Shown piece by piece: positions 23,831 to 31,077 of a DNA stretch of 33,453 bases. Position 1 is the first letter of the stretch, and each line of letters opens with the position of its first letter. This stretch comes from Lachnospiraceae bacterium (GTDB lineage Bacteria > Bacillota > Clostridia > Lachnospirales > Lachnospiraceae). A program made the position numbers and the translations under genes. The stretch is taken from contig JAFSCH010000099.1 of assembly GCA_017436865.1 (NCBI GenBank), positions 1-33,453 on the forward strand, in the 5' to 3' direction. The notes below the pieces were generated by a model. That model saw only the letters and a list, made by a program, of their open reading frames with translations. It searched no databases and had not been told where the DNA came from.

Positions 23831-23865
23831 ACCACCAAGAGTTTGATGGCTTTTGGTGGTTTTTG
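23831..23865 (+). terminator. intrinsic terminator between the tns genes and the cargo
   Basis: ACCACCAA (23831-23838) pairs with TTGGTGGT (23853-23860) and is followed by TTTT. It separates the transposition genes from the KAP/HSP90-type cargo, which should then have its own promoter or rely on read-through; no clear promoter was found in the 38 bases before the KAP start. Confidence 0.82.
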
Positions 23866-23902
23866 CTCTATTAAAAGCGGTTATGGCGAAGGAGAAGGAA
23901 TT

Positions 23903-25228
23903 ATGAGTGACAGAATAGATTTATTAAATCGGAGTAAATTTGTAGAAAATGTAATTAAAGTAGTGAATCAATTATCTGAAAACAAGAAAGGTTGCTGCTT
24001 TGCTATTGAAGGTGGTTGGGGAATTGGAAAAACTTTTGTAATAGAAGAGATTGAACAACAATTAAGAAATATTCAATCAGAGGAAAGTCATCCGGATAGA
24101 TATTTTGTATTTCATTATAATTGTTGGCAGCATGATTATTATGAGGAACCGGCAGTGGCAATTATATCAGCAATGCTTAGTTCTATTGAAAAAGATGATG
24201 AGGTAGTAAGTGAAAAAGTAGATGGAATAATTAAAGTTGGATGGGGAATGGCCAAGGATAAGTTAAAGGAAATAGCAGGATTATACATAGAAAACAAGAT
24301 AGGTGTAAATCTGATTAGTTTATTTGAAGAAGCAGACAAACTTAGAAAAGAAGATAATCAGGATACATTTAAGTTTGATGAGTTGTTCAATTTTAGCCAG
24401 ACTATTGAGCAAGTTAGAGAAAAATTGCAAGAAATAGCAAAAGATAGAACATTGGTACTTGTGGTTGATGAATTGGACAGATGTATTCCACAGTATGCAA
24501 TCAAAGTATTGGAAAGATTGCATCATATTTTCTATGGTTTGGATAACGTGATTGTAATTATGGCTATTGATAGAACCCAGCTAGAACATTCTGTAGAAGA
24601 GATGTTTGGGATTAACGATAATTCTATAGATATTGAGAAGTATTTAAAGAAGTTTATTGACTTTTCTATGGTCTTAGACAATGGAGTTGTAAATGAGTCC
24701 TTTGAAGAAAAGTATAAGTTCTATTTTGGTAAATTTGAAAAAGAATCAAATGATGAGGAAATGTTGAATAAGGTAGTACCATCATTGTTTCAAGGAATTG
24801 ATATTAGAAGGCAGGAAAAGATTATTGAAAAAGCCAACATAGTACATTCGTTGATTTGCAATGAAAAAGTAGATGTGTCTGTTTTGGTTTTTGAAATAAT
24901 GTATGAAGTATTACAAGAATGGCAATTTGGTAATATGGAGTATGTTGTTAAAATTGCGGATTCTCATAATGTTGATTTAGAGAAAAAAATAGGAAAAGAA
25001 AAAATTGAAATTTTGAAGCAGTTAGAGAGTAACGCTCAGAATGGAAATTGTTATGTGAATAATATGAGAAAAAAGAGCATTCTTCCTAATTTATATGGTA
25101 AAGTGTTTTGGTATTTTGCAAATATATTTAATGAAAATTCTTATTATGGAGGAAGTTTGAGTGATGAAGTAATAGAAGAATCAAAAATAGTAAAAAAATA
25201 TTGTGAATATTGTGAAATTATAAAATAA
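23903..25228 (+). CDS. KAP-family P-loop NTPase (cargo, putative defence component)
   Basis: The 441-residue protein begins with a KAP-type P-loop domain. Walker A is GGWGIGKT (37-44), followed by the KAP-specific strand FHYNCWQHDYYEEP (70-83), a helical insertion (about 90-180), Walker B LVLVVDELDRC (184-194) and the sensor region VIVIMAIDRTQLEHSV. No membrane helices are obvious in the insertion, unlike many KAP ATPases that are membrane-linked. The C-terminal 190 residues are helical and unassigned. GAAGGAGAAGG precedes ATG 23903; a start 20 codons earlier would overlap the terminator and is rejected. Bacterial KAP NTPases occur in anti-phage systems such as Qat (QatA), so a defence role is inferred from family and from cargo position. 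The next gene begins 28 bases later. Confidence 0.85.
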   Translation: MSDRIDLLNRSKFVENVIKVVNQLSENKKGCCFAIEGGWGIGKTFVIEEIEQQLRNIQSEESHPDRYFVFHYNCWQHDYYEEPAVAIISAMLSSIEKDDEVVSEKVDGIIKVGWGMAKDKLKEIAGLYIENKIGVNLISLFEEADKLRKEDNQDTFKFDELFNFSQTIEQVREKLQEIAKDRTLVLVVDELDRCIPQYAIKVLERLHHIFYGLDNVIVIMAIDRTQLEHSVEEMFGINDNSIDIEKYLKKFIDFSMVLDNGVVNESFEEKYKFYFGKFEKESNDEEMLNKVVPSLFQGIDIRRQEKIIEKANIVHSLICNEKVDVSVLVFEIMYEVLQEWQFGNMEYVVKIADSHNVDLEKKIGKEKIEILKQLESNAQNGNCYVNNMRKKSILPNLYGKVFWYFANIFNENSYYGGSLSDEVIEESKIVKKYCEYCEIIK

Positions 25229-25256
25229 ATAAAGCAAGGATACAAAGGATAGTGTG

Positions 25257-27956
25257 ATGGAAAAAATTATAAAATATATGAAACAGAGAGCTGAGAACAT
25301 AAGTGAAAATGAAGTAAAAGAATATTATGATATACTAATGAACTATATATTAGTGGATTTTAACTTTATAAAAAGTAATAAAATTACTGTGTTTATGGAA
25401 TATTTTTCTTGTCTTATTTTGGAAGAAATGGGGTATCGAATCGATAATCATGGAAAGAGTTCCGTGTTCAAGGAAAAATATAAAAGAATACAGGATAGAA
25501 TCAGTATAGGTATAGATGAATTAAAATATAAAGAGGAAAAGGATTTTGATTATGAAAATGAGGTTTTAGTTATTGCATTTAGAATTTTAAAGTATTTTGA
25601 ATTAGATAATAATAGATTGTATTTAAATATGGGAAGGACTATTAATAAACAAATTAAAATACATAATGATTATAGGAGTAATGTATATATTTGTGAAGTC
25701 GAGGGAAAAGATATTGATTATGTTTCCTTAAAATTAATTGAAGAGAAAATAAATGATTTAAGAAAAGAAATAGAGTATCTCAATGATTTTATTTTGAATT
25801 ACTATCAAGAATATTATTTGAAAATATTTAGGGTTTCTAAAATTATTTTTGATAAAGAGAGTATAGCAAAGAATTTTATACAGGGGGAAGTTAAGTTTAG
25901 GGCAAGTTTTAAAATTATACAAGAATTGATAGGTCCATTGTATTTGAACAAAGAAAGTTATGGAATGAGAGAATTGATTCAAAATGCAGTAGATGCCTGT
26001 TTGAAAAGTGGAAGCGGAGCAGTTGATATAAGATATTATAATGAGGAAAAACCTTACATAATAATAAAAGATAATGGAATTGGAATGAGTGAAGATATTA
26101 TATGTAATAAGTTTTTTACTATAGGTGAATCAGCAAAAAAAGAGGATGCTAGTATAGGAAAATTTGGAATAGGTGTTTTAGCAGCTTTTTTATTAGCCGA
26201 TGAAATGAAGTTTAAAACATATCATAGTAGTGAAGATTTTATTTATGAATCTGAAGAAATGCCTTTAGAAGCGGTACAAAAAGAAGAAAAATTTATAAAT
26301 ATTAAAAAACATGAAAAAGAAGAAAAAGATGATGAATTTCGGGGTACAGAAATAAAACTTGAACTGAAAGACAGCATTTTAAAAAGTCAAGAAGTTGCCA
26401 ATATTCAAGCTAAAATAAGGGAAGAAGAAAAAGAATGGATGGAAAAGCTTTTTGGACATAATAATAGTTATGGCTCGCTTTGGTATGGATATTCGACTGA
26501 ATTGGCAAAAATAAAATCTGAAATTCCTGCAATGGAAGAATTTAATTTAGAAGCCAATTCAGAAAGAGTAAAAGAAATTATTGAAGAAATAAGAAATTAC
26601 AATAAATATGGAATTAAAGATACAGATGAAAAATGTAAACTGCAAAATAAAGTAAGTGAGTTTTGTGAAAAGGCACGTATTAATCTTGAGAAAAAACAAC
26701 ATTTAGAAGCATATTCAATTCTTGAATTTTTATCTGCAAATAATTGGTATTTGTTAAAAGATGAATCTATAAGTATAAATTTTTGGGATAAAGATATAAA
26801 ATTAGAGTATTTGAAAAATTTTTCCGAAGAAGAATTGCTTAAGGAAGATTTGATGGAAGAACAAGAAGTAAAACACATTGAAACTATTTCAAATGAATTT
26901 GGAATTAGATATTTTTGGAAAAAAGAATTTGCAGGGAATATTTTTTGCAATAATATGTTGATTCCTACAAAATATAATTTTGAATCATCTATAGCAAAAG
27001 TATTTAAGGTATTACCAACTATTTTGGTTGATGAAAGCCAGAACCATAAGCTAGAAATAGATTTAGCAAGAGAGAATTGTAAATTAGTAATTGGTGGTGA
27101 GAACTATGAGGAGTTAATATTAAAAGAAATATGTTCTAAGTGTTTGAAAAATTTAGAACGGTACCACAATATCTTACAGGAATTATCTTGGTTATATTAC
27201 ATAGATGAAAAAAAACAAATAAAAAAAGTAATCAAAAGTCATGCTTGGATATTAGAACATACAGAAAAGAAATATTTGTTAGTTTATGTTCAATGTGAAA
27301 AGGATGAAGAATTATCAAAAGAAAAATTGAATGATGTAATTAAAAAATTAGTTGAAGATTTTGGAAGAAATATAGTAATTGAAATAGTTAGGGGTTGCTT
27401 GAGAATAAATACAACTTTTAATGATAAAGAATATAATGATTTGTATATTGCTGCTAGGTATCAATTACAACTGATTATACATAATCAAGAATATGACATG
27501 CTTAGTGGATTCTCTAACAAGCATCTAAAAGCATTAGTTTTAGCTGCAAAAAATATTTTGGGAGATGTGAATGTAGATGTTGACAATCAATTAAAATTAA
27601 AGCCAGTCAGATTGGAACAATATGATGTTGATGAAAAATATCGGAATTTATTAATCAAAAAGAAAAGTAATAAAGAATTACAATACTTGGATTATAAAGG
27701 GGGATTAAGTAAGTATCCAGATAGTTTGCCAGATAATGTTATGGCAATAATGATTATGGATTTGGAAAAATGTAATATAAGTAATGCGTTTAGGGATATT
27801 GCTAAAGTAAGTTCTGAAAAAAGGGATTCTATATGGAATGGGCTTCAAGAAGGAATATCAGAAGTAAAGTTATTAGAGAATGACGAATTAAGAGAAGTTT
27901 TAATGAAAGAGTATGTGATAAGTGGATATGAAGATAATGTGATTGGTGAGAAATAA
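25257..27956 (+). CDS. large HSP90/GHKL-type ATPase (cargo, putative defence component)
   Basis: The 899-residue protein carries a GHKL ATP-binding domain in the middle of its first half. The N box is ELIQNAVDA (239-247), the G1 box DNGIGM (272-277), the lid FFTIGESAKK and GKFGIG (301-306), and the last motif RGTEIKLEL (362-370). These resemble HSP90/HtpG more than MutL or histidine kinases. An acidic and lysine-rich helical N-terminal region (1-220) comes before it, which is unusual since HSP90 begins with its ATPase domain. About 500 residues after it have no motif I recognise. ATG 25257 is favoured over GTG 25254 by the AAAGG spacing. The gene is extremely A+T-rich. It pairs with the KAP gene without a terminator between them. 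Confidence 0.82.
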   Translation: MEKIIKYMKQRAENISENEVKEYYDILMNYILVDFNFIKSNKITVFMEYFSCLILEEMGYRIDNHGKSSVFKEKYKRIQDRISIGIDELKYKEEKDFDYENEVLVIAFRILKYFELDNNRLYLNMGRTINKQIKIHNDYRSNVYICEVEGKDIDYVSLKLIEEKINDLRKEIEYLNDFILNYYQEYYLKIFRVSKIIFDKESIAKNFIQGEVKFRASFKIIQELIGPLYLNKESYGMRELIQNAVDACLKSGSGAVDIRYYNEEKPYIIIKDNGIGMSEDIICNKFFTIGESAKKEDASIGKFGIGVLAAFLLADEMKFKTYHSSEDFIYESEEMPLEAVQKEEKFINIKKHEKEEKDDEFRGTEIKLELKDSILKSQEVANIQAKIREEEKEWMEKLFGHNNSYGSLWYGYSTELAKIKSEIPAMEEFNLEANSERVKEIIEEIRNYNKYGIKDTDEKCKLQNKVSEFCEKARINLEKKQHLEAYSILEFLSANNWYLLKDESISINFWDKDIKLEYLKNFSEEELLKEDLMEEQEVKHIETISNEFGIRYFWKKEFAGNIFCNNMLIPTKYNFESSIAKVFKVLPTILVDESQNHKLEIDLARENCKLVIGGENYEELILKEICSKCLKNLERYHNILQELSWLYYIDEKKQIKKVIKSHAWILEHTEKKYLLVYVQCEKDEELSKEKLNDVIKKLVEDFGRNIVIEIVRGCLRINTTFNDKEYNDLYIAARYQLQLIIHNQEYDMLSGFSNKHLKALVLAAKNILGDVNVDVDNQLKLKPVRLEQYDVDEKYRNLLIKKKSNKELQYLDYKGGLSKYPDSLPDNVMAIMIMDLEKCNISNAFRDIAKVSSEKRDSIWNGLQEGISEVKLLENDELREVLMKEYVISGYEDNVIGEK

Positions 27957-28244
27957 CTTAAAAAACATATCCTATACAAATCTCCTTTAAGAAGTTTACT
28001 TAGAAACATAATTTCTATATCTTTAGATAGTCTTTAAATGTTGCTGATAAGGATATTTTGAGAGATTTGATTTTAATTGATAATGTATATACAATTATCT
28101 TTTGCTCTGATAAAAGAAATGGGGAAAAAGATAGCTAATTTAGTAAAAGTGATAGGACAAGAAGTGAGTAGCATACAATAGTTTATAGGCTGACAAAGTA
28201 GAGGATTTACGATATAATACCCTTACAAGGTCAAATATCTCCTT
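27957..28244. other. non-coding A+T-rich stretch at the right side of the element
   Basis: No credible gene is seen here; the longest ATG frame with any appeal is 32 codons without a ribosome site. There is no copy of the TTTTTGGC motif found at the left side. The stretch contains the promoter described at 28190-28218 and ends in the inner inverted repeat. Confidence 0.6.
28190..28218 (+). promoter_or_regulatory. outward-facing sigma-A promoter before the right U repeat
   Basis: CTGACA (28190-28195), a 17-base spacer and a perfect TATAAT (28213-28218) point rightwards. No reading frame follows. Transcription would start near 28225, cross into U at 28245 and meet the U terminator at 28323-28364. 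Confidence 0.65.
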
Positions 28245-28255
28245 ATCCCAAGGCA
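28234..28255 (-). repeat. inner inverted repeat, right (candidate core transposon end)
   Basis: Reverse-complemented, it reads TGCCTTGGGATAAGGAGA plus TATT and matches the left inner repeat at 20 of 22 positions. It ends in CA on the plus strand. The 5 bases just outside the two inner repeats (AGGGT and CTCCA) do not match, so there is no simple 5-bp target duplication at the inner ends. Confidence 0.65.
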
Positions 28256-28513
28256 CTCCAAATTATCCCGAAAAGGCAAAAAAGAGTAGCCTAAAGATAA
28301 GTGAATAAGCAAGAAAAAATGTAGACCTTGTAGAGGAAAAACCAATCCTCTATGAGGTTTTTTTGCATTCTAAGACCTTGAAAATAGAGGGCTTGAGAGA
28401 AAAACAAGAGAAAAGTAAGGAAGTCGTCTTTTGAGGTAAACCGAGAAAAATCCGAGATTGGGTGAGGATAAAGAAAATTGCCTTTAGAGGATAAAAAGGG
28501 TTGCCTTGGTATA
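28245..28513 (+). repeat. 269-bp terminal repeat U, right copy
   Basis: This is a direct copy of 19434-19702 at a constant offset of 8811 bases, with no indels and two base differences (28359 and 28373). Its outer right end (28489-28509, ending TGCCTTGG) forms, with the outer left end of the other copy, the terminal inverted repeat of the whole 9.1-kb segment. Confidence 0.9.
28323..28364 (+). terminator. intrinsic terminator inside the right U repeat
   Basis: It has the same 15-bp stem as in the left copy (28323-28337 with 28346-28360). The one base change in the 3' arm turns a G-C pair into G-U and lengthens the T-run, so the function is kept. Confidence 0.85.
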
Positions 28514-28523
28514 TGAAAAATCC
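28512..28523 (+). repeat. right copy of the 12-bp flanking direct repeat
   Basis: TATGAAAAATCC is identical to 19426-19437. Here it is the 5' arm of an intact hairpin that presumably lay directly behind purL before insertion. Confidence 0.75.
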
Positions 28524-28572
28524 ATAAACGGAAGATTTTTCATACGGCAAATTTATGAGGACATAAATTTGC
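28512..28572. repeat. two back-to-back perfect hairpins, the original purL downstream region
   Basis: TATGAAAAATC (28512-28522) pairs with GATTTTTCATA (28534-28544), and GCAAATTTATG (28547-28557) pairs with CATAAATTTGC (28562-28572) around AGGA. Both stems are 11 bp and perfect. There is no clear T-run after either, so they are not typical terminators. They may be a palindromic repeat or the feature that made this site a target. Confidence 0.7.
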
Positions 28573-28591
28573 GGACTTGAATAAAATGTAT

Positions 28592-28637
28592 AACGACCTT
28601 GAAATGAGAGTGAAATCTTGTTTTAAGGTCGTTTTTT
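28592..28637 (+). terminator. intrinsic terminator upstream of the AraC-type gene
   Basis: AACGACCTT (28592-28600) pairs with AAGGTCGTT (28625-28633), followed by a T-run. It shields the resistance cassette from read-through out of the element or purL. Confidence 0.82.
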
Positions 28638-28691
28638 GTATATGATAGAAAAATAGGTTGAATTTTGAGCATTGTGAAATGAAAGGGCAAT

Positions 28692-29543
28692 ATGATAAAA
28701 AACGAAGTAATCAACGAAGCGATAAGTTACATCATGGAGCATATTACTGACGAAATAACGGTAGAGGATGTGGCAGAGCATTGTCATTTTTCCAAGTTCC
28801 ATTTTAGTAGAGTGTTTAAAGAAGAGACAGGTGAGAGTGTGTATGCCTTTATCAAACGAATAAAAATGGAGCAGAGTGCATTTCGACTGAAAGTAGAGCG
28901 GCAAAAAAGCGTAACAGATATTTGTAATGATTATGGATATACTTCGTCCAATTACAGCTCTGCTTTCAGACAACATCACAGCATGTCCCCTGCAGATTTT
29001 CGGAAAAGCATTGCAGAAAAATCGATAGCTACAAATCCCAATTGGGAGATTTACAGTGATATGGTAGCTGACCGGGTGATGTCCTTTGAAGAATGTAATA
29101 AAAATATATCCATTGAGACATTAGAAGATTTCTATGTCATTTATGAAAGACATAAGGGAAATTATCATGACTTGAAGGCAGATTGGTGTGCTTTTACGGA
29201 AAAATATAAAGAGTATATGACAGAGGATACCATTTTGTTAGAAAGTACTTATGATGATCCGACAATTACGGATGTAGATGGTTGTTTGTATGACATCTGT
29301 ATGACGGTGGATAGAAGCTGTAAACTGGAAAACACTCGTATTATGGAGGGTGGAAGATATGTAGTTTATCATTTTGATGGCTATTTGTGGGATATTTTCC
29401 CAGTTCATCAGACGCTATTAAATGTATGGTTTCCAAAAAGTGGTTATGCATTAGATAAGCGATATGGATTTGACATCTATCATTCAGTGGATAGCGAAGA
29501 TATGCATATGGTAATGGACATCTGTATTCCTATTATGCACTAA
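28692..29543 (+). CDS. AraC-family regulator with GyrI-like effector-binding domain
   Basis: The 283-residue protein has its DNA-binding domain first: two helix-turn-helix units, AEHCHFSKFHFSRVFKEETGESVYAFIKRIKME (about 33-65) and VTDICNDYGYTSSNYSSAFRQHHSMSPADFRKS (about 76-108). The last 150 residues resemble the GyrI/BmrR-type small-molecule binding domain (YVIYERHKGNY near its start, GGRYVVYHFDGYLWDIF in the middle). This arrangement is that of SoxS/Rob-like multidrug sensors, Rob itself being the model. AAAGGG precedes ATG 28692. It probably activates the MATE and UvrA-like genes downstream in response to a lipophilic drug. Confidence 0.9.
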   Translation: MIKNEVINEAISYIMEHITDEITVEDVAEHCHFSKFHFSRVFKEETGESVYAFIKRIKMEQSAFRLKVERQKSVTDICNDYGYTSSNYSSAFRQHHSMSPADFRKSIAEKSIATNPNWEIYSDMVADRVMSFEECNKNISIETLEDFYVIYERHKGNYHDLKADWCAFTEKYKEYMTEDTILLESTYDDPTITDVDGCLYDICMTVDRSCKLENTRIMEGGRYVVYHFDGYLWDIFPVHQTLLNVWFPKSGYALDKRYGFDIYHSVDSEDMHMVMDICIPIMH

Positions 29544-29607
29544 AAAAATATAATGATTCAGTATCTTTAGGATTTGAGATAGCACAAATTCAGAAGTTAT
29601 TATTTTT

Positions 29608-29630
29608 TATCCTCCTTATAATACAGGATA
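29608..29630 (+). promoter_or_regulatory. candidate MATE promoter -10 within an inverted repeat
   Basis: TATAAT (29617-29622) lies between TATCCT (29608-29613) and AGGATA (29625-29630), which are inverted copies. The -35 region at the normal distance is poor (AAGTTA), as expected of an activator-dependent promoter. It lies 88 bases upstream of the MATE gene. Confidence 0.4.
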
Positions 29631-29709
29631 TCACATTCAAGGATTGCGGGAGTTCGTAAACACAAGTAATCTGTAGATATTTCAGTATGTTATTTAGGAG
29701 GAGTTTTTT

Positions 29710-31065
29710 ATGGATTTAAAAAACATAAGAGAGAACAAAGGAAAGATGATTTTACAGTTTTCAATACCATCTATCATTGCGATGCTGTTAACTTCATTGA
29801 TTACGGTAGCAGATGGGTACTTTATGGGGAATTATGTAGGTGAGGAAGGACTGGCTGCAGTAAATTTGGGGTTACCAATTGTTTATCTGTATCTTGCCGT
29901 AGGGTTAATGTTTTCGGTGGGCGGTATGGCTATTTCGGGAATGCAGATGGGAGAGGGAGAACTTAAAAAGTGTAATCAGGTATTTATGCAGACCTTGGTA
30001 ACTACCGTGACAGTGTTGGTAATACTTAGCTGTGTCGTGGGATTAGGATTTCAACTGATTTTATGGATTTTGCATGCGGAAGGTGTAGTTGCAGAATATT
30101 TTACAGAGTATTATCGGGTTATGTTGCTAGTGCTTCCGGTCATGATAACGAATTCGGCATTGGGAGTGTTTATACGAGGAGAGGGAAGTCCTCAGTATTT
30201 TATGCTTACGAATTTGCTAAATGTAATTTTGAATATTGTATTTGACTATGTATTTTGTAAGTTTGGTTTTGGTGCAGCAGCGATTGCGTTTGCTTCGCTT
30301 GTGGCAGCAGTGATAACTTTGCTTTGTGATGTATTCTACTTTTTCAAATTGTCTAAGGTATATCGTTTTGGTAGGTTTTCTTTTGATAAGAAAGTGTTTA
30401 TAGACACCGTATTGAATGGAAGTTCTGAGTTTATTGGAGAAATGGCATCTTGCATTTCCATGTTTGCTTATAATTATGTTATTATGAGGAGATTTGGCGT
30501 GGATGGAGTGACATCTTTTACGATAGTTGGATATCTATGCTATACCTTTGAGATGATAGTGACAGGATTTGGAACAGGAATCTTTCCGCTCATCAGCTTT
30601 GTTTATGGAGCAGGTGATACTGCATTGGCAAGAGATATTCGTAAAAAGACGAATCAGCTTGTATTTGGTGCAGGTGTTGCCATGGTTCTTTTACTACTAT
30701 TTGCCGGTGAAAGTTACAGTGCAATGTTTGTAAAAAGTGAAACGGTGAGGAATATGGTACAGTTAGGAACAAAGATATTCATGATTTCATTTCTGTTTTG
30801 TGGAATCAATCAGATATGCTCCTTTTACTTTACTTCGATTGGAAAGGCTAAGGAATCTGCGGTTATTTCTTCGGCAAGAGGACTAGTACTTTTGTTAATA
30901 TGTATTTTTACGCTTCCTGTGTGGTTTGGGATGACAGGAGTATGGCTTGTTGCTCCGGTAACAGAGATGGTAACCTTGTTTATTTGTGCTGTTTATGTAT
31001 ATAGAGACAGCAGAAGTGTGCAGGAGCGGGTTGACTATGCAACGGTTGAAATAGCAGAGCGATAG
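29710..31065 (+). CDS. MATE-family multidrug efflux transporter
   Basis: The 451-residue polytopic membrane protein has about 12 hydrophobic segments in two similar halves. MATE signs include the N-terminal FSIPSIIAMLLTSLITVADGYFMGNYVGEEGLAAVNLGLPI, with the conserved Asp in the first helix, and the corresponding second-half FGTGIFPLISFVYGAGD. MATE transporters export cationic drugs using sodium or proton gradients; the ion cannot be told here. GGAGGAG precedes ATG 29710. The UvrA-like gene starts 12 bases after the stop, so both are cotranscribed. Confidence 0.93.
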   Translation: MDLKNIRENKGKMILQFSIPSIIAMLLTSLITVADGYFMGNYVGEEGLAAVNLGLPIVYLYLAVGLMFSVGGMAISGMQMGEGELKKCNQVFMQTLVTTVTVLVILSCVVGLGFQLILWILHAEGVVAEYFTEYYRVMLLVLPVMITNSALGVFIRGEGSPQYFMLTNLLNVILNIVFDYVFCKFGFGAAAIAFASLVAAVITLLCDVFYFFKLSKVYRFGRFSFDKKVFIDTVLNGSSEFIGEMASCISMFAYNYVIMRRFGVDGVTSFTIVGYLCYTFEMIVTGFGTGIFPLISFVYGAGDTALARDIRKKTNQLVFGAGVAMVLLLLFAGESYSAMFVKSETVRNMVQLGTKIFMISFLFCGINQICSFYFTSIGKAKESAVISSARGLVLLLICIFTLPVWFGMTGVWLVAPVTEMVTLFICAVYVYRDSRSVQERVDYATVEIAER

Positions 31066-31077
31066 GAGGATATAGTT

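Larger units (their letters stand above)
28225..28364 (+). ncRNA. candidate transposon-end small RNA of about 140 nt
   Basis: The candidate is defined by the promoter at 28190-28218 and the strong intrinsic terminator within U. The body has no start codon with a ribosome site. About 120 of its 140 bases are U sequence, so most of it is also present in the left U, where it would be only a read-through from purL. No known RNA family was recognised. The call is an inference from promoter and terminator spacing. Confidence 0.45.
19434..28513. mobile_element. Tn7-like (TnsABC) element bounded by 269-bp direct repeats
   Basis: The 9.1-kb segment carries tnsA-, tnsB- and tnsC-like genes, small ORFs and a two-gene cargo. 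It has a 269-bp repeat at each end in the same orientation (19434-19702 and 28245-28513), identical except at two positions. Outside these, TATGAAAAATCC occurs at both 19426-19437 and 28512-28523, consistent with a target duplication; four bases overlap the repeat, so the true duplication could be 6 to 12 bp. The inserted DNA splits the region just after purL, a gene-end location typical of Tn7 relatives. No TniQ-like target selector was recognised. The cargo is visibly more A+T-rich than the chromosomal neighbours, in keeping with recent acquisition. Confidence 0.85.

Noticed and set aside
23843-23902. Longer start for the KAP NTPase
   Set aside because: It would begin inside the terminator hairpin, has no ribosome site, and adds a Gly-rich tail unlike the family; ATG 23903 has a strong site.
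28087-28185. 32-codon ATG frame near the right end of the element
   Set aside because: No ribosome site and no recognisable motif; too short to support.
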